Source: Nemertoderma westbladi
Lineage: Eukaryota > Xenacoelomorpha > Nemertodermatida > Nemertodermatidae
Length of the DNA stretch: 27,443 nt
NCBI GenBank assembly: GCA_032718475.1
Contig: JAUCBJ010008426.1
Coordinates: 1-27,443, forward strand
Direction of reading: 5' to 3'
A model generated the notes under the pieces. The model saw only the letters and a program-made list of their open reading frames with translations. It was not told the origin of the DNA and did no database searches. The position numbers were made by a program, and so were the translations under genes. Below are positions 1 to 12,700 of this stretch, one piece after another. How positions within the stretch are numbered: position 1 is the stretch's first letter; every line of letters begins with the position of its first letter.

Positions 1-147
1 GGGGAGTGACGCCTCACGGACGCCGTCAACAGAGTCGACTAGAGGTAGATTAGTGTATCTGGGAAGGGGGCGAAAGAGAGGAGCGAGCCCGAAGAACCCA
101 GGAGCGGGTTGTTAATACATTATGGCACAGGGCGACAGACTCTAGAT

Positions 148-176
148 ATATACATCATCGTCGCTCTGATGTATAT
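148..176. repeat. Perfect 10-bp inverted repeat (hairpin)
   Basis: ATATACATCA at 148-157 is exactly complementary to TGATGTATAT at 167-176, leaving a 9-base loop. Function is unknown. It could be a chance palindrome in AT-rich DNA or part of a decayed mobile-element end. Confidence 0.6.
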
Positions 177-324
177 TGTAGCATTTAAAAATCTTCGACT
201 AGACTCATATACACTAGTTGAGTTATTTGAATTTATATTATGAAAGAGGCGAAGGAAGTGATTGGGGAGACAAACCTGCGGGTTTGGCTTACTCCTTTCA
301 CTTGCCCTAGCAAAATTTTATATT

Positions 325-480
325 TGATTTGTATGTAGTAATCATTATGTAGTAAGAATGAACGAGAAACAATATTTTGTAAATTTAATTTGTATGTAAT
401 AATCGTTAAACAGTGAGAGAGATAATATTTTGTAATTTTAATTTGTATGTAAATTCATTATGCAATATCTATGGCAATAT
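325..480 (+). repeat. Decayed tandem repeat, about three copies
   Basis: A segment starting TTTGTATGTA and ending near AATATTTTGTAA recurs about three times, with TGTATG at 330, 391 and 444, giving periods of 61 and 53 bp. The copies have diverged by substitutions and small deletions, so this is an old duplication. Confidence 0.5.
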
Positions 481-2401
481 TTGTAAATAGTAGAATTATT
501 ATGTTATTTAGATTGGTTGGAAGAAATTTATTTTGTTTTGTATACATCACCTTATACTCTTCTACAATTGGAGGGAAACATTGTATGATTTCCCTTGGAG
601 CGGTGTTACGGTATATGGCGCTGTATCCATAATATTAGTCCGTTGTGCAGCATGATATTTTAGATAAGGCATAATAACGCAGTGGTATTTAGGTAAGGAA
701 GTTAAAACGCCCATATATTTTGCATCCATTCATTTTGTATAGTATGTAGCCCTACCTACGTAATTTTGTATTAGGATATGTAGATAGTCCCAGGGTAGCA
801 AGTTTATTCGGACCCTGGATTCTGTGCTTGCTGATATTAGTTTGATAGGGCTAGCATATAGGGACGCTGTCCTGGCCATTCAGCAGCCAGAGACGTGATC
901 CATTACCATATATGGTAATAATTTGAGGGCATAGGGCTACAATCCGGTCTCCTTATTGGATTAACTGCTTCCAGGTTGGTTTAATGCTAGCATGGACTGG
1001 AGAGCCAATAGGAGAGCGATTGAGTCACCCTATTGCATCACCCATCGGATCACCTATAAATTGGCGGTGTGCCGGTAGAGCCCAATCTGTTACTGTTCAC
1101 ATGATCACCTCACATGATCTGCTATCACCTTGTACTTGCTGAGCTGTCTCTATTCAATTTTAGCGTATTTTCTGCAATTTACTAAATTTGATTAATTTCT
1201 TGAAATGCTTTGCTAGTGCGATTATCTTTGATTGTGTTTCTCAATTAATTCCTTCGATTACTGCTAATTACAACTGAACTATGATTTCTACCTTTTGATT
1301 AATGGTTCTATGTGATTCTTTTCTGCGCAATAATCCTAAGGGATTCCTGAGACTGTCAGACTTTGTGATTTGCATGCGCCGCTACGGTAGCTATTAGCAT
1401 CATGGAGGGCTAAGGTGCCAGTGGGCGGTGGGCACATCGGGGGGTTGAGCGACTAGGAGAGAGCGGAGGATTCAAAGCGGGCAACGCTGGCCAGAGTCAC
1501 CGTTGCGGGCGGGTAACTTGCACTGCGGCACGCAGACCGATCGCCGGAACAGTATCTAGGGGGCTGATGATCCAGGTTTTGTCTCTATTTAGTATTAGGG
1601 GGGCAGGAATTGGGTTAGTTAGGAATCCTAGATGTACCCGGGAGAGGCCTGCGCGTATTACAACGTTGAGTGTGGAGTACGAGTAGTGAATTGCATAATT
1701 GTAAACTGTGATTTCTAACGCTGATTGGTGTGTTATTGAAGTGTGCCTAAGATTACGAATGCTTAGATAGGCGCTCTTTTCCTTTGATTGATTTCTATTT
1801 CTTAGTTACAATAATTAGTTATTGATTAGGTCAAAGTAATACGGCAAATTAGGCTATTGCTAGCGAAACCTGTTGCGTGATAAATTAGAATTACGTATTC
1901 TGGAACTCTTAGTAATTAGTACGCTGTTAAATATTTGTGACTGTAACTAATTAGTAAAAATTAAGAATTAGTACGCAGCATAGCGGAGAGTAGCTAAGGT
2001 AATAATTAGTGTACTGTAAACTATTCACGCTGAGCGGTTATTTGCATTAGCGGGCAATCAGCTAGAACGCACTATTCGGTACGCACGATACGCTAGTAAT
2101 TTTGCTGGCCTAAAGCCAGTCGCGGGCAGTTTTAGACTCGGGTGGTATTACCCACGTAGAAACAGATACTGTACCATTTTGATATTTTAAATATTCTCGC
2201 ATTCACACATTACGTTAGGGAACCTCCAGTATTCGCGATTAGAAAGACGTAGGTAATAGCGTGCTTTAATAGTGATAAAATTAGGCGTAAGAATACTCTG
2301 AGTGCAAGGCCTCTCGCACTCGTCTTAAGTAAGCTTAGGGAGCCGACTCGGGTTTATTGTTTTGGTTATTCCCGCGTGGCTCATAGATTCGAACAGTTAG
2401 C

Positions 2402-2425
2402 TCTCTATCGAGCGATCGGTAGAGA
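2402..2425. repeat. 10-bp stem with GCGA loop
   Basis: TCTCTATCGA at 2402-2411 pairs with TCGGTAGAGA at 2416-2425 with one G-U wobble, closing a GCGA tetraloop (a GNRA-type loop if transcribed). There is no further sign of an RNA gene around it, so only the structure is claimed. Confidence 0.5.
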
Positions 2426-5217
2426 AAGGAACAAGCGATTTTGCAGGAGTTGTGTAAAATTAGTAAAATATATTAGTGGACGGCAGATTAGCGCCATCTA
2501 ACGGGAAGTAGCGGTTCTGTATTTAGCAACCCTTACAATTTAGTAATAGCACGCTCCTGATCCCCTTTACTTAACAGTAGAGCAGTCTTTGTGTCTTATT
2601 GGTTAGGCGAGAGCTCATTAGGTTGACAGAAGGATATTAACGGGTATTGGTCTGTTCAACAGTTCTGCTGTTAGTATAGAGGTCGCGGTTGTTTATCATA
2701 GACGTTATCACTTCTGGTAGTCTAGACGTTGTTACTTCTGGTAGTGTAGACGTTATTACTTCTGGTAGTGTAGACGTTATTACTTCTGGTAGTGTAGACG
2801 TTATTACTTCTGGTAGTGTAGACGTTATTACTTCCGGTGGTGTAGACGTTATTACTTCTGGTAGTCTAGACGTTATTACTTCTGGTAGTGTAGACGTTAT
2901 TACTTCTGGTAGTGTAGACGTTATTACTTCCGGTGGTGTAGACGTTATTACTTCTGGTAGTCTAGACGTTATTATTTCTGGTGGTGTAGACGTTATTACT
3001 TCTGGTAGTGTAGACGTTATTACTTCTGGTGGTGTAGACGTTATTACTTCCGGTGGTGTAGACGTTATTACTTCTGGTAGTGTAGACGTTATTACTTCCG
3101 GTGGTGTAGACGTTATTACTTCTGGTAGGGTAGACGTTATTACTTCTGGTGGTGTAGACGTTATTACCTCTGGTAGTGTAGACGTTATTACTTCTGGTGG
3201 TGTAGACGTTATTACTTCCGGTGGTGTAGACGTTATTACTTCTGGTAGTGTAGACGTTATTACTTCCGGTGGTGTAGACGTTATTACTTCTGGTAGTGTA
3301 GACGTTATTACTTCTGGTGGTCTAGACGTTATTACTTCTGGTGGTGTAGACGTTATTACTTCCGGTGGTGTAGACGTTATTACTTCTGGTAGTGTAGACG
3401 TTATTACTTCTGGTGGTGTAGACGTTATTACTTCCGGTGGTGTAGACGTTATTACTTCTGGTAGTGTAGACGTTATTACTTCCGGTGGTGTAGACGTTAT
3501 TACTTCTGGTAGTGTAGACGTTATTACTTCTGGTGGTGTAGACGTTATTACTTCTGGTAGTGTAGACGTTATTACTTCTGGTGGTGTAGACGTTATTACT
3601 TCTGGTGGTGTAGACGGTATTACTTCCGGTGGTGTAGACGGTATTACTTCTGGTAGTGTAGACGTTATTACTTCCGGTGGTGTAGACGTTATTACTTCCG
3701 GTGGTGTAGACGTTATTACTTCTGGTAGTGTAGACGTTATTACTTCTGGTGGTGTAGACGTTATTACTTCTGGTAGGGTAGACGTTATTACTTCTGGTGG
3801 TGTAGACGTTATTACTTCTGGTAGTGTAGACGTTATTACTTCTGGTGGTGTAGACGTTATTACTTCCGGTAGTGTAGACGTTATTACTTCCGGTGGTGTA
3901 GACGTTATTACTTCTGGTAGTCTAGACGTTATTACTTCCGGTGGTGTAGACGTTATTACTTCCGGTGGTGTAGACGGTATTACTTCCGGTGGTGTAGACG
4001 TTATTACATCCGGTGGTGTAGACGTTATTACTTCCGGTGGTGTAGACGTTATTACTTCTGGTAGTCTAGACGTTATTACTTCCGGTGGTGTAAACGTTAT
4101 TACTTCTGGTAGTGTAGACGTTATTACTTCCGGTAGTGTAGACGTTATTACTTCTGGTCCGGTGGTGTAGATGTTATTACTTCTGGTAGGGTAGACATTA
4201 TTACTTCCGGTGGTGTAGACGTTACTACTTCTGGTCCGGTGGTGTAGACGTTATTACTTCTGGTAGGGTAGACGTTATTACTTCCGGTGGTGTAGACGTT
4301 ATTACTTCCGGTGGTGTAGACGTTATTACTTCCGTGGTGTAGACGTTATTACTTCCGGTCCGGTGGTGTAGACGTTATTACTTCCGGTAGTGTAGACGTT
4401 ATTACTTCTGGTATTCTAGACGTTATTACTTCCGGTGGTGTAGACGTTATTACTTCCGGTGGTGTAGACGCTATTACTTCCGGTGGTGTAGACGTTATTA
4501 CTTCCGGTGGTGTTGACGTTATAACTTCCGGTCCGGTGGTGTAGACGTTATTACTTCTGATAGGGTAAACGTTATTACTTCCGGTGGTGTAGACGTTATT
4601 ACTTCCGGTGGTGTAGACGTTATTACTTCTGGTATTCTAGACGTTATTACTTCCGGTGGTGTAGACGTTATTACTTCCGGTGGTGTAGACGGTATTACTT
4701 CCGGTTGTGTAGACGTTATTACTTCCGGTGGTGTAGACGTTATTACTTCTGGTAGTGTAGACGTTATTACTTCTGGTAGGGTAGACGTTATTACTTCTGG
4801 TAGGGTAGACGTTATTACTTCCGGTGGTGTAGACGTTATTACTTCCGGTGGTGTAGACGTTATTACTTCCGGTGGTGTAGACGTTATTACTTCTGGTAGT
4901 GTAGACGTTATTACTTCCGGTCCGGTGGTGTAGACGTTATTACTTCCGGTGGTGTAGACGTTATTACTTCCGGTGGTGTAGACGTTATTTCTTCTGGTAG
5001 TCTAGACGTTATTACTTCCGGTGGTGTAGACATTATTAATTCTGGTAGTGTAGACGTTATTACTTTCGGTGGTGTAGACGTTATTACTTCTGGAAGTGTA
5101 GACGTTATTAGTTCCGGTGGTGTAGACGTTATTACTTCCGGTGGTGTAGACGTTATTTCTTCTGGTAGTCTAGACGTTATTACTTCTGGTGGTGTAGACG
5201 TTATTACTTCTGGTAGT

Positions 5218-7336
5218 GTAGACGTTATTACTTCCGGTGGTGTAGACGTTATTACTTCTGGTAGTGTAGACGTTATTACTTCTGGTAGTGTAGACGTTAT
5301 TACTTCTGGTGGTGTAGACGTTATTACTTCTGGTATTGTAGACGTTATTACTTCCGGTGGTGTAGACGTTATTACTTCTGGTGGTGTAGACGTTATTACT
5401 TCTGGTAGTGTAGACGTTATTACTTCCGGTGGTGTAGACGTTATTACTTCTGGTGGTGTAGACGCTATTACTTCCGGTGGTGTAGACGTTATTACTTCCG
5501 GTGGTGTTGACGTTATAACTTCCGGTCCGGTGGTGTAGACGTTATTACTTCTGATAGGGTAAACGTTATTACTTCCGGTGGTGTAGACGTTATTACTTCC
5601 GGTGGTGTAGACGTTATTACTTCCGGTAGTGTAGACGTTATTACTTCTGGTATTCTAGACGTTATTACTTCCGGTGGTGTAGACGTTATTACTTCTGGTG
5701 GTGTAGACGTTATTACTTCTGGTAGTGTAGACGTTATTACTTCCGGTGGTGTAGACGTTATTACTTCTGGTAGTCTAGACGTTATTACTTCTGGTAGTGT
5801 AGACGTTATTACTTCCGGTAGTGTAGACGTTATTACTTCTGGTAGTGTTGACGTTATTACTTCTGGTGGTGTAGACGTTATTACTTCTGGTAGTGTAGAC
5901 GTTATTACTTCCGGTGGTGTAGACGTTATTACTTCTGGTAGTCTAGGCGTTATTACTTCTGGTAGTGTAGACGTTATTACTTCTGGTAGTGTAGACGTTA
6001 TTACTTCCGGTAGTGTAGACGTTATTACTTCTGGTAGTGTAGACGTTATTACTTCTGGTGGTGTAGACGTTATTACTTCTGGTGGTGTAGACGTTATTAC
6101 TTCTGGTGGTGTAGACGTTATTACTTCTGGTAGTGTAGACGTTATTACTTCTGGTAGTGTAGACGTTATTACTTCTGGTGGTGTAGACGTTATTACTTCT
6201 GGTAGTGTAGACGTTATTACTTCCGGTGGTGTAGACGTTATTACTTCTGGTGGTGTAGACGTTATTACTTCTGGTAGTGTAGACGTTATTACTTCCGGTG
6301 GTGTAGACGTTATTACTTCTGGTAGTCTAGACGTTATTACTTCTGGTAGTGTAGACGTTATTACTTCCGGTAGTGTAGACGTTATTACTTCTGGTAGTGT
6401 TGACGTTATTACTTCTGGTGGTGTAGACGTTATTACTTCTGGTAGTGTAGACGTTATTACTTCCGGTGGTGTAGACGTTATTACTTCTGGTAGTCTAGAC
6501 GTTATTACTTCTGGTAGTGTAGACGTTATTACTTCTGGTAGTGTAGACGTTATTACTTCTGGTAGTGTAGACGTTATTACTTCTGGTAGTGTAGACGTTA
6601 TTACTTTCGGTGGTGCAGACGCTATTACTTCTGGTAGTCTAGACGTTATTACTTCCGGTGGTGTAGACGTTATTACTTCCGGTAGTGTAGACGTTATTAC
6701 TTCTGGTGGTGTAGACGTTATTACTTCCGGTGGTGTAGACGGCATTACTTCCGGTGGTGTAGACGTTATTACTTCCGGTGGTGTATACTTTATTACTTCT
6801 GGTCCGGTGGTGTAGACGTTATTACTTCTGGTAGTGTAGACGTTATTACTTCCGGTGGTGTAGACGTTATTACTTCCGGTGGTGTAGACGTTATTACTTC
6901 TGGTAGGGTAGACGTTATTACTTCCGGTGGTGTAGACGGTATTACTTCCGGTGGTGTAGACGTTATTACTTCCGGTGGTGTATACGTTATTACTTCCGGT
7001 GGTGTAGACGGTATTACTTTCGGTGGTGTAGACGTTATTACTTCCGGTGGTGTAGACGTTATTACTTCCGGTGGTGTAGACGGTATTACTTCCGGTGGTG
7101 TAGACGTTATTACATCCGGTGGTGTAGACGTTATTACTTCCGGTGGTGTAGACGTTATTACTTCTGGTAGTCTAGACGTTATTACTTCCGGTGGTGTAGA
7201 CGTTATTACTTCCGGTGGTGTAGACATTATTATTTCCGGTGGTGTAGACGTTACTACTTCTGGTCCGGTGGTGTAGACGTTATTACTTCTGGTAGGGTAG
7301 ACGTTATTACTTCCGGTGGTGTAGACGTTATTACTT
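5218..7336. repeat. Higher-order repeat block, copy 1
   Basis: This block of the 24-bp array matches 7297-9415 at an offset of 2079 bp, and no difference was found by eye. Rare variants are shared at the same offset: CTAGGCG at 5943 and 8022, GCAGACGC at 6615 and 8694, GTATACTTT at 6783 and 8862. The period fits 86 units of 24 bp plus three CCGGT insertions (2064 + 15). A one-base difference at 5217 versus 7296 marks the left limit and 7337 versus 9416 the right. Confidence 0.85.
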
Positions 7337-9415
7337 CTGGTAGTGTAGACGTTATTACTTCTGGTAGTGTAGACGTTATTACTTCTGGTGGTGTAGACGT
7401 TATTACTTCTGGTATTGTAGACGTTATTACTTCCGGTGGTGTAGACGTTATTACTTCTGGTGGTGTAGACGTTATTACTTCTGGTAGTGTAGACGTTATT
7501 ACTTCCGGTGGTGTAGACGTTATTACTTCTGGTGGTGTAGACGCTATTACTTCCGGTGGTGTAGACGTTATTACTTCCGGTGGTGTTGACGTTATAACTT
7601 CCGGTCCGGTGGTGTAGACGTTATTACTTCTGATAGGGTAAACGTTATTACTTCCGGTGGTGTAGACGTTATTACTTCCGGTGGTGTAGACGTTATTACT
7701 TCCGGTAGTGTAGACGTTATTACTTCTGGTATTCTAGACGTTATTACTTCCGGTGGTGTAGACGTTATTACTTCTGGTGGTGTAGACGTTATTACTTCTG
7801 GTAGTGTAGACGTTATTACTTCCGGTGGTGTAGACGTTATTACTTCTGGTAGTCTAGACGTTATTACTTCTGGTAGTGTAGACGTTATTACTTCCGGTAG
7901 TGTAGACGTTATTACTTCTGGTAGTGTTGACGTTATTACTTCTGGTGGTGTAGACGTTATTACTTCTGGTAGTGTAGACGTTATTACTTCCGGTGGTGTA
8001 GACGTTATTACTTCTGGTAGTCTAGGCGTTATTACTTCTGGTAGTGTAGACGTTATTACTTCTGGTAGTGTAGACGTTATTACTTCCGGTAGTGTAGACG
8101 TTATTACTTCTGGTAGTGTAGACGTTATTACTTCTGGTGGTGTAGACGTTATTACTTCTGGTGGTGTAGACGTTATTACTTCTGGTGGTGTAGACGTTAT
8201 TACTTCTGGTAGTGTAGACGTTATTACTTCTGGTAGTGTAGACGTTATTACTTCTGGTGGTGTAGACGTTATTACTTCTGGTAGTGTAGACGTTATTACT
8301 TCCGGTGGTGTAGACGTTATTACTTCTGGTGGTGTAGACGTTATTACTTCTGGTAGTGTAGACGTTATTACTTCCGGTGGTGTAGACGTTATTACTTCTG
8401 GTAGTCTAGACGTTATTACTTCTGGTAGTGTAGACGTTATTACTTCCGGTAGTGTAGACGTTATTACTTCTGGTAGTGTTGACGTTATTACTTCTGGTGG
8501 TGTAGACGTTATTACTTCTGGTAGTGTAGACGTTATTACTTCCGGTGGTGTAGACGTTATTACTTCTGGTAGTCTAGACGTTATTACTTCTGGTAGTGTA
8601 GACGTTATTACTTCTGGTAGTGTAGACGTTATTACTTCTGGTAGTGTAGACGTTATTACTTCTGGTAGTGTAGACGTTATTACTTTCGGTGGTGCAGACG
8701 CTATTACTTCTGGTAGTCTAGACGTTATTACTTCCGGTGGTGTAGACGTTATTACTTCCGGTAGTGTAGACGTTATTACTTCTGGTGGTGTAGACGTTAT
8801 TACTTCCGGTGGTGTAGACGGCATTACTTCCGGTGGTGTAGACGTTATTACTTCCGGTGGTGTATACTTTATTACTTCTGGTCCGGTGGTGTAGACGTTA
8901 TTACTTCTGGTAGTGTAGACGTTATTACTTCCGGTGGTGTAGACGTTATTACTTCCGGTGGTGTAGACGTTATTACTTCTGGTAGGGTAGACGTTATTAC
9001 TTCCGGTGGTGTAGACGGTATTACTTCCGGTGGTGTAGACGTTATTACTTCCGGTGGTGTATACGTTATTACTTCCGGTGGTGTAGACGGTATTACTTTC
9101 GGTGGTGTAGACGTTATTACTTCCGGTGGTGTAGACGTTATTACTTCCGGTGGTGTAGACGGTATTACTTCCGGTGGTGTAGACGTTATTACATCCGGTG
9201 GTGTAGACGTTATTACTTCCGGTGGTGTAGACGTTATTACTTCTGGTAGTCTAGACGTTATTACTTCCGGTGGTGTAGACGTTATTACTTCCGGTGGTGT
9301 AGACATTATTATTTCCGGTGGTGTAGACGTTACTACTTCTGGTCCGGTGGTGTAGACGTTATTACTTCTGGTAGGGTAGACGTTATTACTTCCGGTGGTG
9401 TAGACGTTATTACTT
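7297..9415. repeat. Higher-order repeat block, copy 2 (near-identical tandem duplicate)
   Basis: This is the second copy of the 2079-bp block described at 5218-7336, overlapping it by 40 bp as expected for a tandem duplication. Identity over about 2.1 kb inside a rapidly varying minisatellite means a very recent duplication or homogenisation event, or an assembly duplication. Confidence 0.85.
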
Positions 9416-9779
9416 TCGGTGGTGTAGACGTTATTACTTCCGGTGGTGTAGACATTATTACTTCCGGTCCGGTGGTGTAGACGTTATTACTTCCGGTAGT
9501 GTAGACGTTATTACTTCTGGTATTCTAGACGTTATTACTTCCGGTGGTGTAGACGTTATTACTTCCGGTGGTGTAGACGCTATTACTTCCGGTGGTGTAG
9601 ACGTTATTACTTCCGGTGGTGTTGACGTTATTACTTCCGGTCCGGTGGTGTAGACGTTATTACTTCTGATAGGGTAGACGTTATTACTTCCGGTGGTGTA
9701 GACGTTATTACTTCTGGTAGTGTAGACGTTATTACTTCCGGTGGTGTAGACGTTATTACTTCTGGAAGTGTAGACGTTA

Positions 9780-12700
9780 TTAGTTCCGGTCCGGTGGTCT
9801 AGACGTTATTACTTCCGGTGGTGTAGACGCTATTACTTCTGGTGGTGTAGACATTATTTCTTCTGGTAGTCTAGACGTTATTACTTCTGGTAGTGTAGAC
9901 GTTATTACTTCTGGTAGTCTAGACGTTATTACTTCTGGTAGTGTAGACGTTATTACTTCTGGTGGTGTAGACGTTATTACTTCTGGTAGTGTAGACGTTA
10001 TTACTTCTGGTAGTGTAGACGTTATTACTTCTGGTAGTGTAGACGTTATTACTTCCGGTGGTGTAGACGTTATTACTTCTGGTGGTGTAGACGTTATTAC
10101 TTCTGGTAGTGTAGACGTTATTACTTCCGGTGGTGTAGACGTTATTACTTCTGGTAGTCTAGACGTTATTACTTCTGGTAGTGTAGACGTTATTACTTCC
10201 GGTAGTGTAGACGTTATTACTTCTGGTAGTGTTGACGTTATTACTTCTGGTGGTGTAGACGTTATTACTTCTGGTAGTGTAGACGTTATTACTTCCGGTG
10301 GTGTAGACGTTATTACTTCTGGTAGTCTAGACGTTATTACTTCTGGTAGTGTAGACGTTATTACTTCTGGTAGTGTAGACGTTATTACTTCCGGTAGTGT
10401 AGACGTTATTACTTCTGGTAGTGTAGACGTTATTACTTCTGGTGGTGTAGACGTTATTACTTCTGGTGGTGTAGACGTTATTACTTCTGGTGGTGTAGAC
10501 GTTATTACTTCTGGTAGTGTAGACGTTATTACTTCTGGTAGTGTAGACGTTATTACTTCTGGTGGTGTAGACGTTATTACTTCTGGTAGTGTAGACGTTA
10601 TTACTTCCGGTGGTGTAGACGTTATTACTTCTGGTGGTGTAGACGTTATTACTTCTGGTAGTGTAGACGTTATTACTTCTGGTGGTGTAGACGTTATTAC
10701 TTCCGGTGGTGTAGACGTTATTACTTCTGGTAGTGTAGACGTTATTACTTCCGGTAGTGTAGACGTTATTACTTCTGGTAGTGTTGACGTTATTACTTCT
10801 GGTGGTGTAGACGTTATTACTTCTGGTAGTGTAGACGTTATTACTTCCGGTGGTGTAGACGTTATTACTTCTGGTAGTCTAGACGTTATTACTTCTGGTA
10901 GTGTAGACGTTATTACTTCTGGTAGTGTAGACGTTATTACTTCTGGTAGTGTAGACGTTATTACTTCTGGTAGTGTAGACGTTATTACTTTCGGTGGTGC
11001 AGACGCTATTACTTCTGGTAGTCTAGACGTTATTACTTCCGGTGGTGTAGACGTTATTACTTCCGGTAGTGTAGACGTTATTACTTCTGGTGGTGTAGAC
11101 GTTATTACTTCCGGTGGTGTAGACGGCATTACTTCCGGTGGTGTAGACGTTATTACTTCCGGTGGTGTATACTTTATTACTTCTGGTCCGGTGGTGTAGA
11201 CGTTATTACTTCTGGTAGTGTAGACGTTATTACTTCCGGTGGTGTAGACGTTATTACTTCCGGTGGTGTAGACGTTATTACTTCTGGTAGGGTAGACGTT
11301 ATTACTTCCGGTGGTGTAGACGGTATTACTTCCGGTGGTGTAGACGTTATTACTTCCGGTGGTGTAGACGTTATTACTTCCGGTGGTGTAGACGGTATTA
11401 CTTCCGGTGGTGTAGACGTTATTACTTCCGGTGGTGTAGACGTTATTACTTCCGGTGGTGTAGACGGTATTACTTCCGGTGGTGTAGACGTTATTACATC
11501 CGGTGGTGTAGACGTTATTACTTCCGGTGGTGTAGACGTTATTACTTCTGGTAGTCTAGACGTTATTACTTCCGGTGGTGTAGACGTTATTACTTCCGGT
11601 GGTGTAGACATTATTATTTCCGGTGGTGTAGACGTTACTACTTCTGGTCCGGTGGTGTAGACGTTATTACTTCTGGTAGGGTAGACGTTATTACTTCCGG
11701 TGGTGTAGACGTTATTACTTTCGGTGGTGTAGACGTTATTACTTCCGGTGGTGTAGACGTTATTACTTCCGGTCCGGTGGTGTAGACGTTATTACTTCCG
11801 GTAGTGTAGACGTTATTACTTCTGGTATTCTAGACGTTATTACTTCCGGTGGTGTAGACGTTATTACTTCCGGTGGTGTAGACGCTATTACTTCCGGTGG
11901 TGTAGACGTTATTACTTCCGGTGGTGTTGACGTTATTACTTCCGGTCCGGTGGTGTAGACGTTATTACTTCTGATAGGGTAGACGTTATTACTTCCGGTG
12001 GTGTAGACGTTATTACTTCCGGTGGTGTATGGTAGTCTAGACGTTATTACTTCTGGTGGTGTAGACGTTATTACTTCCGGTGGTGTAGACGTTATTACTT
12101 CTGGTAGTGTAGACGTTATTACTTCCGGTCCGGTGGTTAGACGTTATTACTTCCGGTGGTGTAGACGTTATTACTTCCGGTGGTGTAGACGTTATTTCTT
12201 CTGGTAGTCTAGACGTTATTACTTCCGGTGGTGTAGACGTTATTACTTCTGGTAGTGTAGACGTTATTACTTCCGGTGGTGTAGACGTTATTACTTCTGG
12301 TAGTGTAGACGTTATTACTTCCGGTGGTGTAGACGTTATTACTTCCGGTGGTGTAGACGTTATTACTTCTGGTGGTGTAGACGTTATTACTTCCGGTGGT
12401 GTAGACGTTATTACTTCTGGTGGTGTAGACGTTATTACTTCTGGTGGTGTAGACGTTATTACTTCCGGTGGTGTAGACGTTATTACTTCTGGTAGTGTAG
12501 ACGTTATTACTTCCGGTGGTGTAGACGTTATTACTTCTGGTAGTGTAGACGTTATTACTTCTGGTAGTGTGACGTTATTACTTCTGGTGGTGTAGACGTT
12601 ATTACTTCTGGTAGTGTAGACGTTATTACTTCCGGTGGTGTAGACGTTATTACTTCTGGTAGTCTAGACGTTATTACTTCTGGTAGTGTAGACGTTATTA

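Larger units (their letters stand above)
1..2698. other. Unidentified AT-rich flank without a recognisable gene
   Basis: No frame on either strand holds a convincing coding region: stops are frequent and no domain is recognisable. The stretch contains two strong hairpins (148-176 and 2402-2425), a decayed tandem repeat near 325-480, and a word AATTAGTACGC repeated at 1914-1924 and 1966-1976. A TATA-like CTATAAAT lies near 1051, and TGTTA words occur at 109 and 604. These give it the flavour of retrotransposon LTR or leader sequence, but no matching second LTR, primer-binding site or pol gene could be shown. The 24-bp array starts abruptly at its right edge. Confidence 0.5.

Noticed and set aside
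604-1402. Possible second LTR (TGTTACGG start, CTATAAAT near 1051, ATCA|TGGAGG end)
   Set aside because: No partner LTR, polypurine tract or gag/pol is visible, and the proposed primer-binding match could not be supported.
2380-2440. tRNA gene suggested by GTTCGAATC on the minus strand
   Set aside because: The B box is imperfect and no A box or cloverleaf is present at the right distance.
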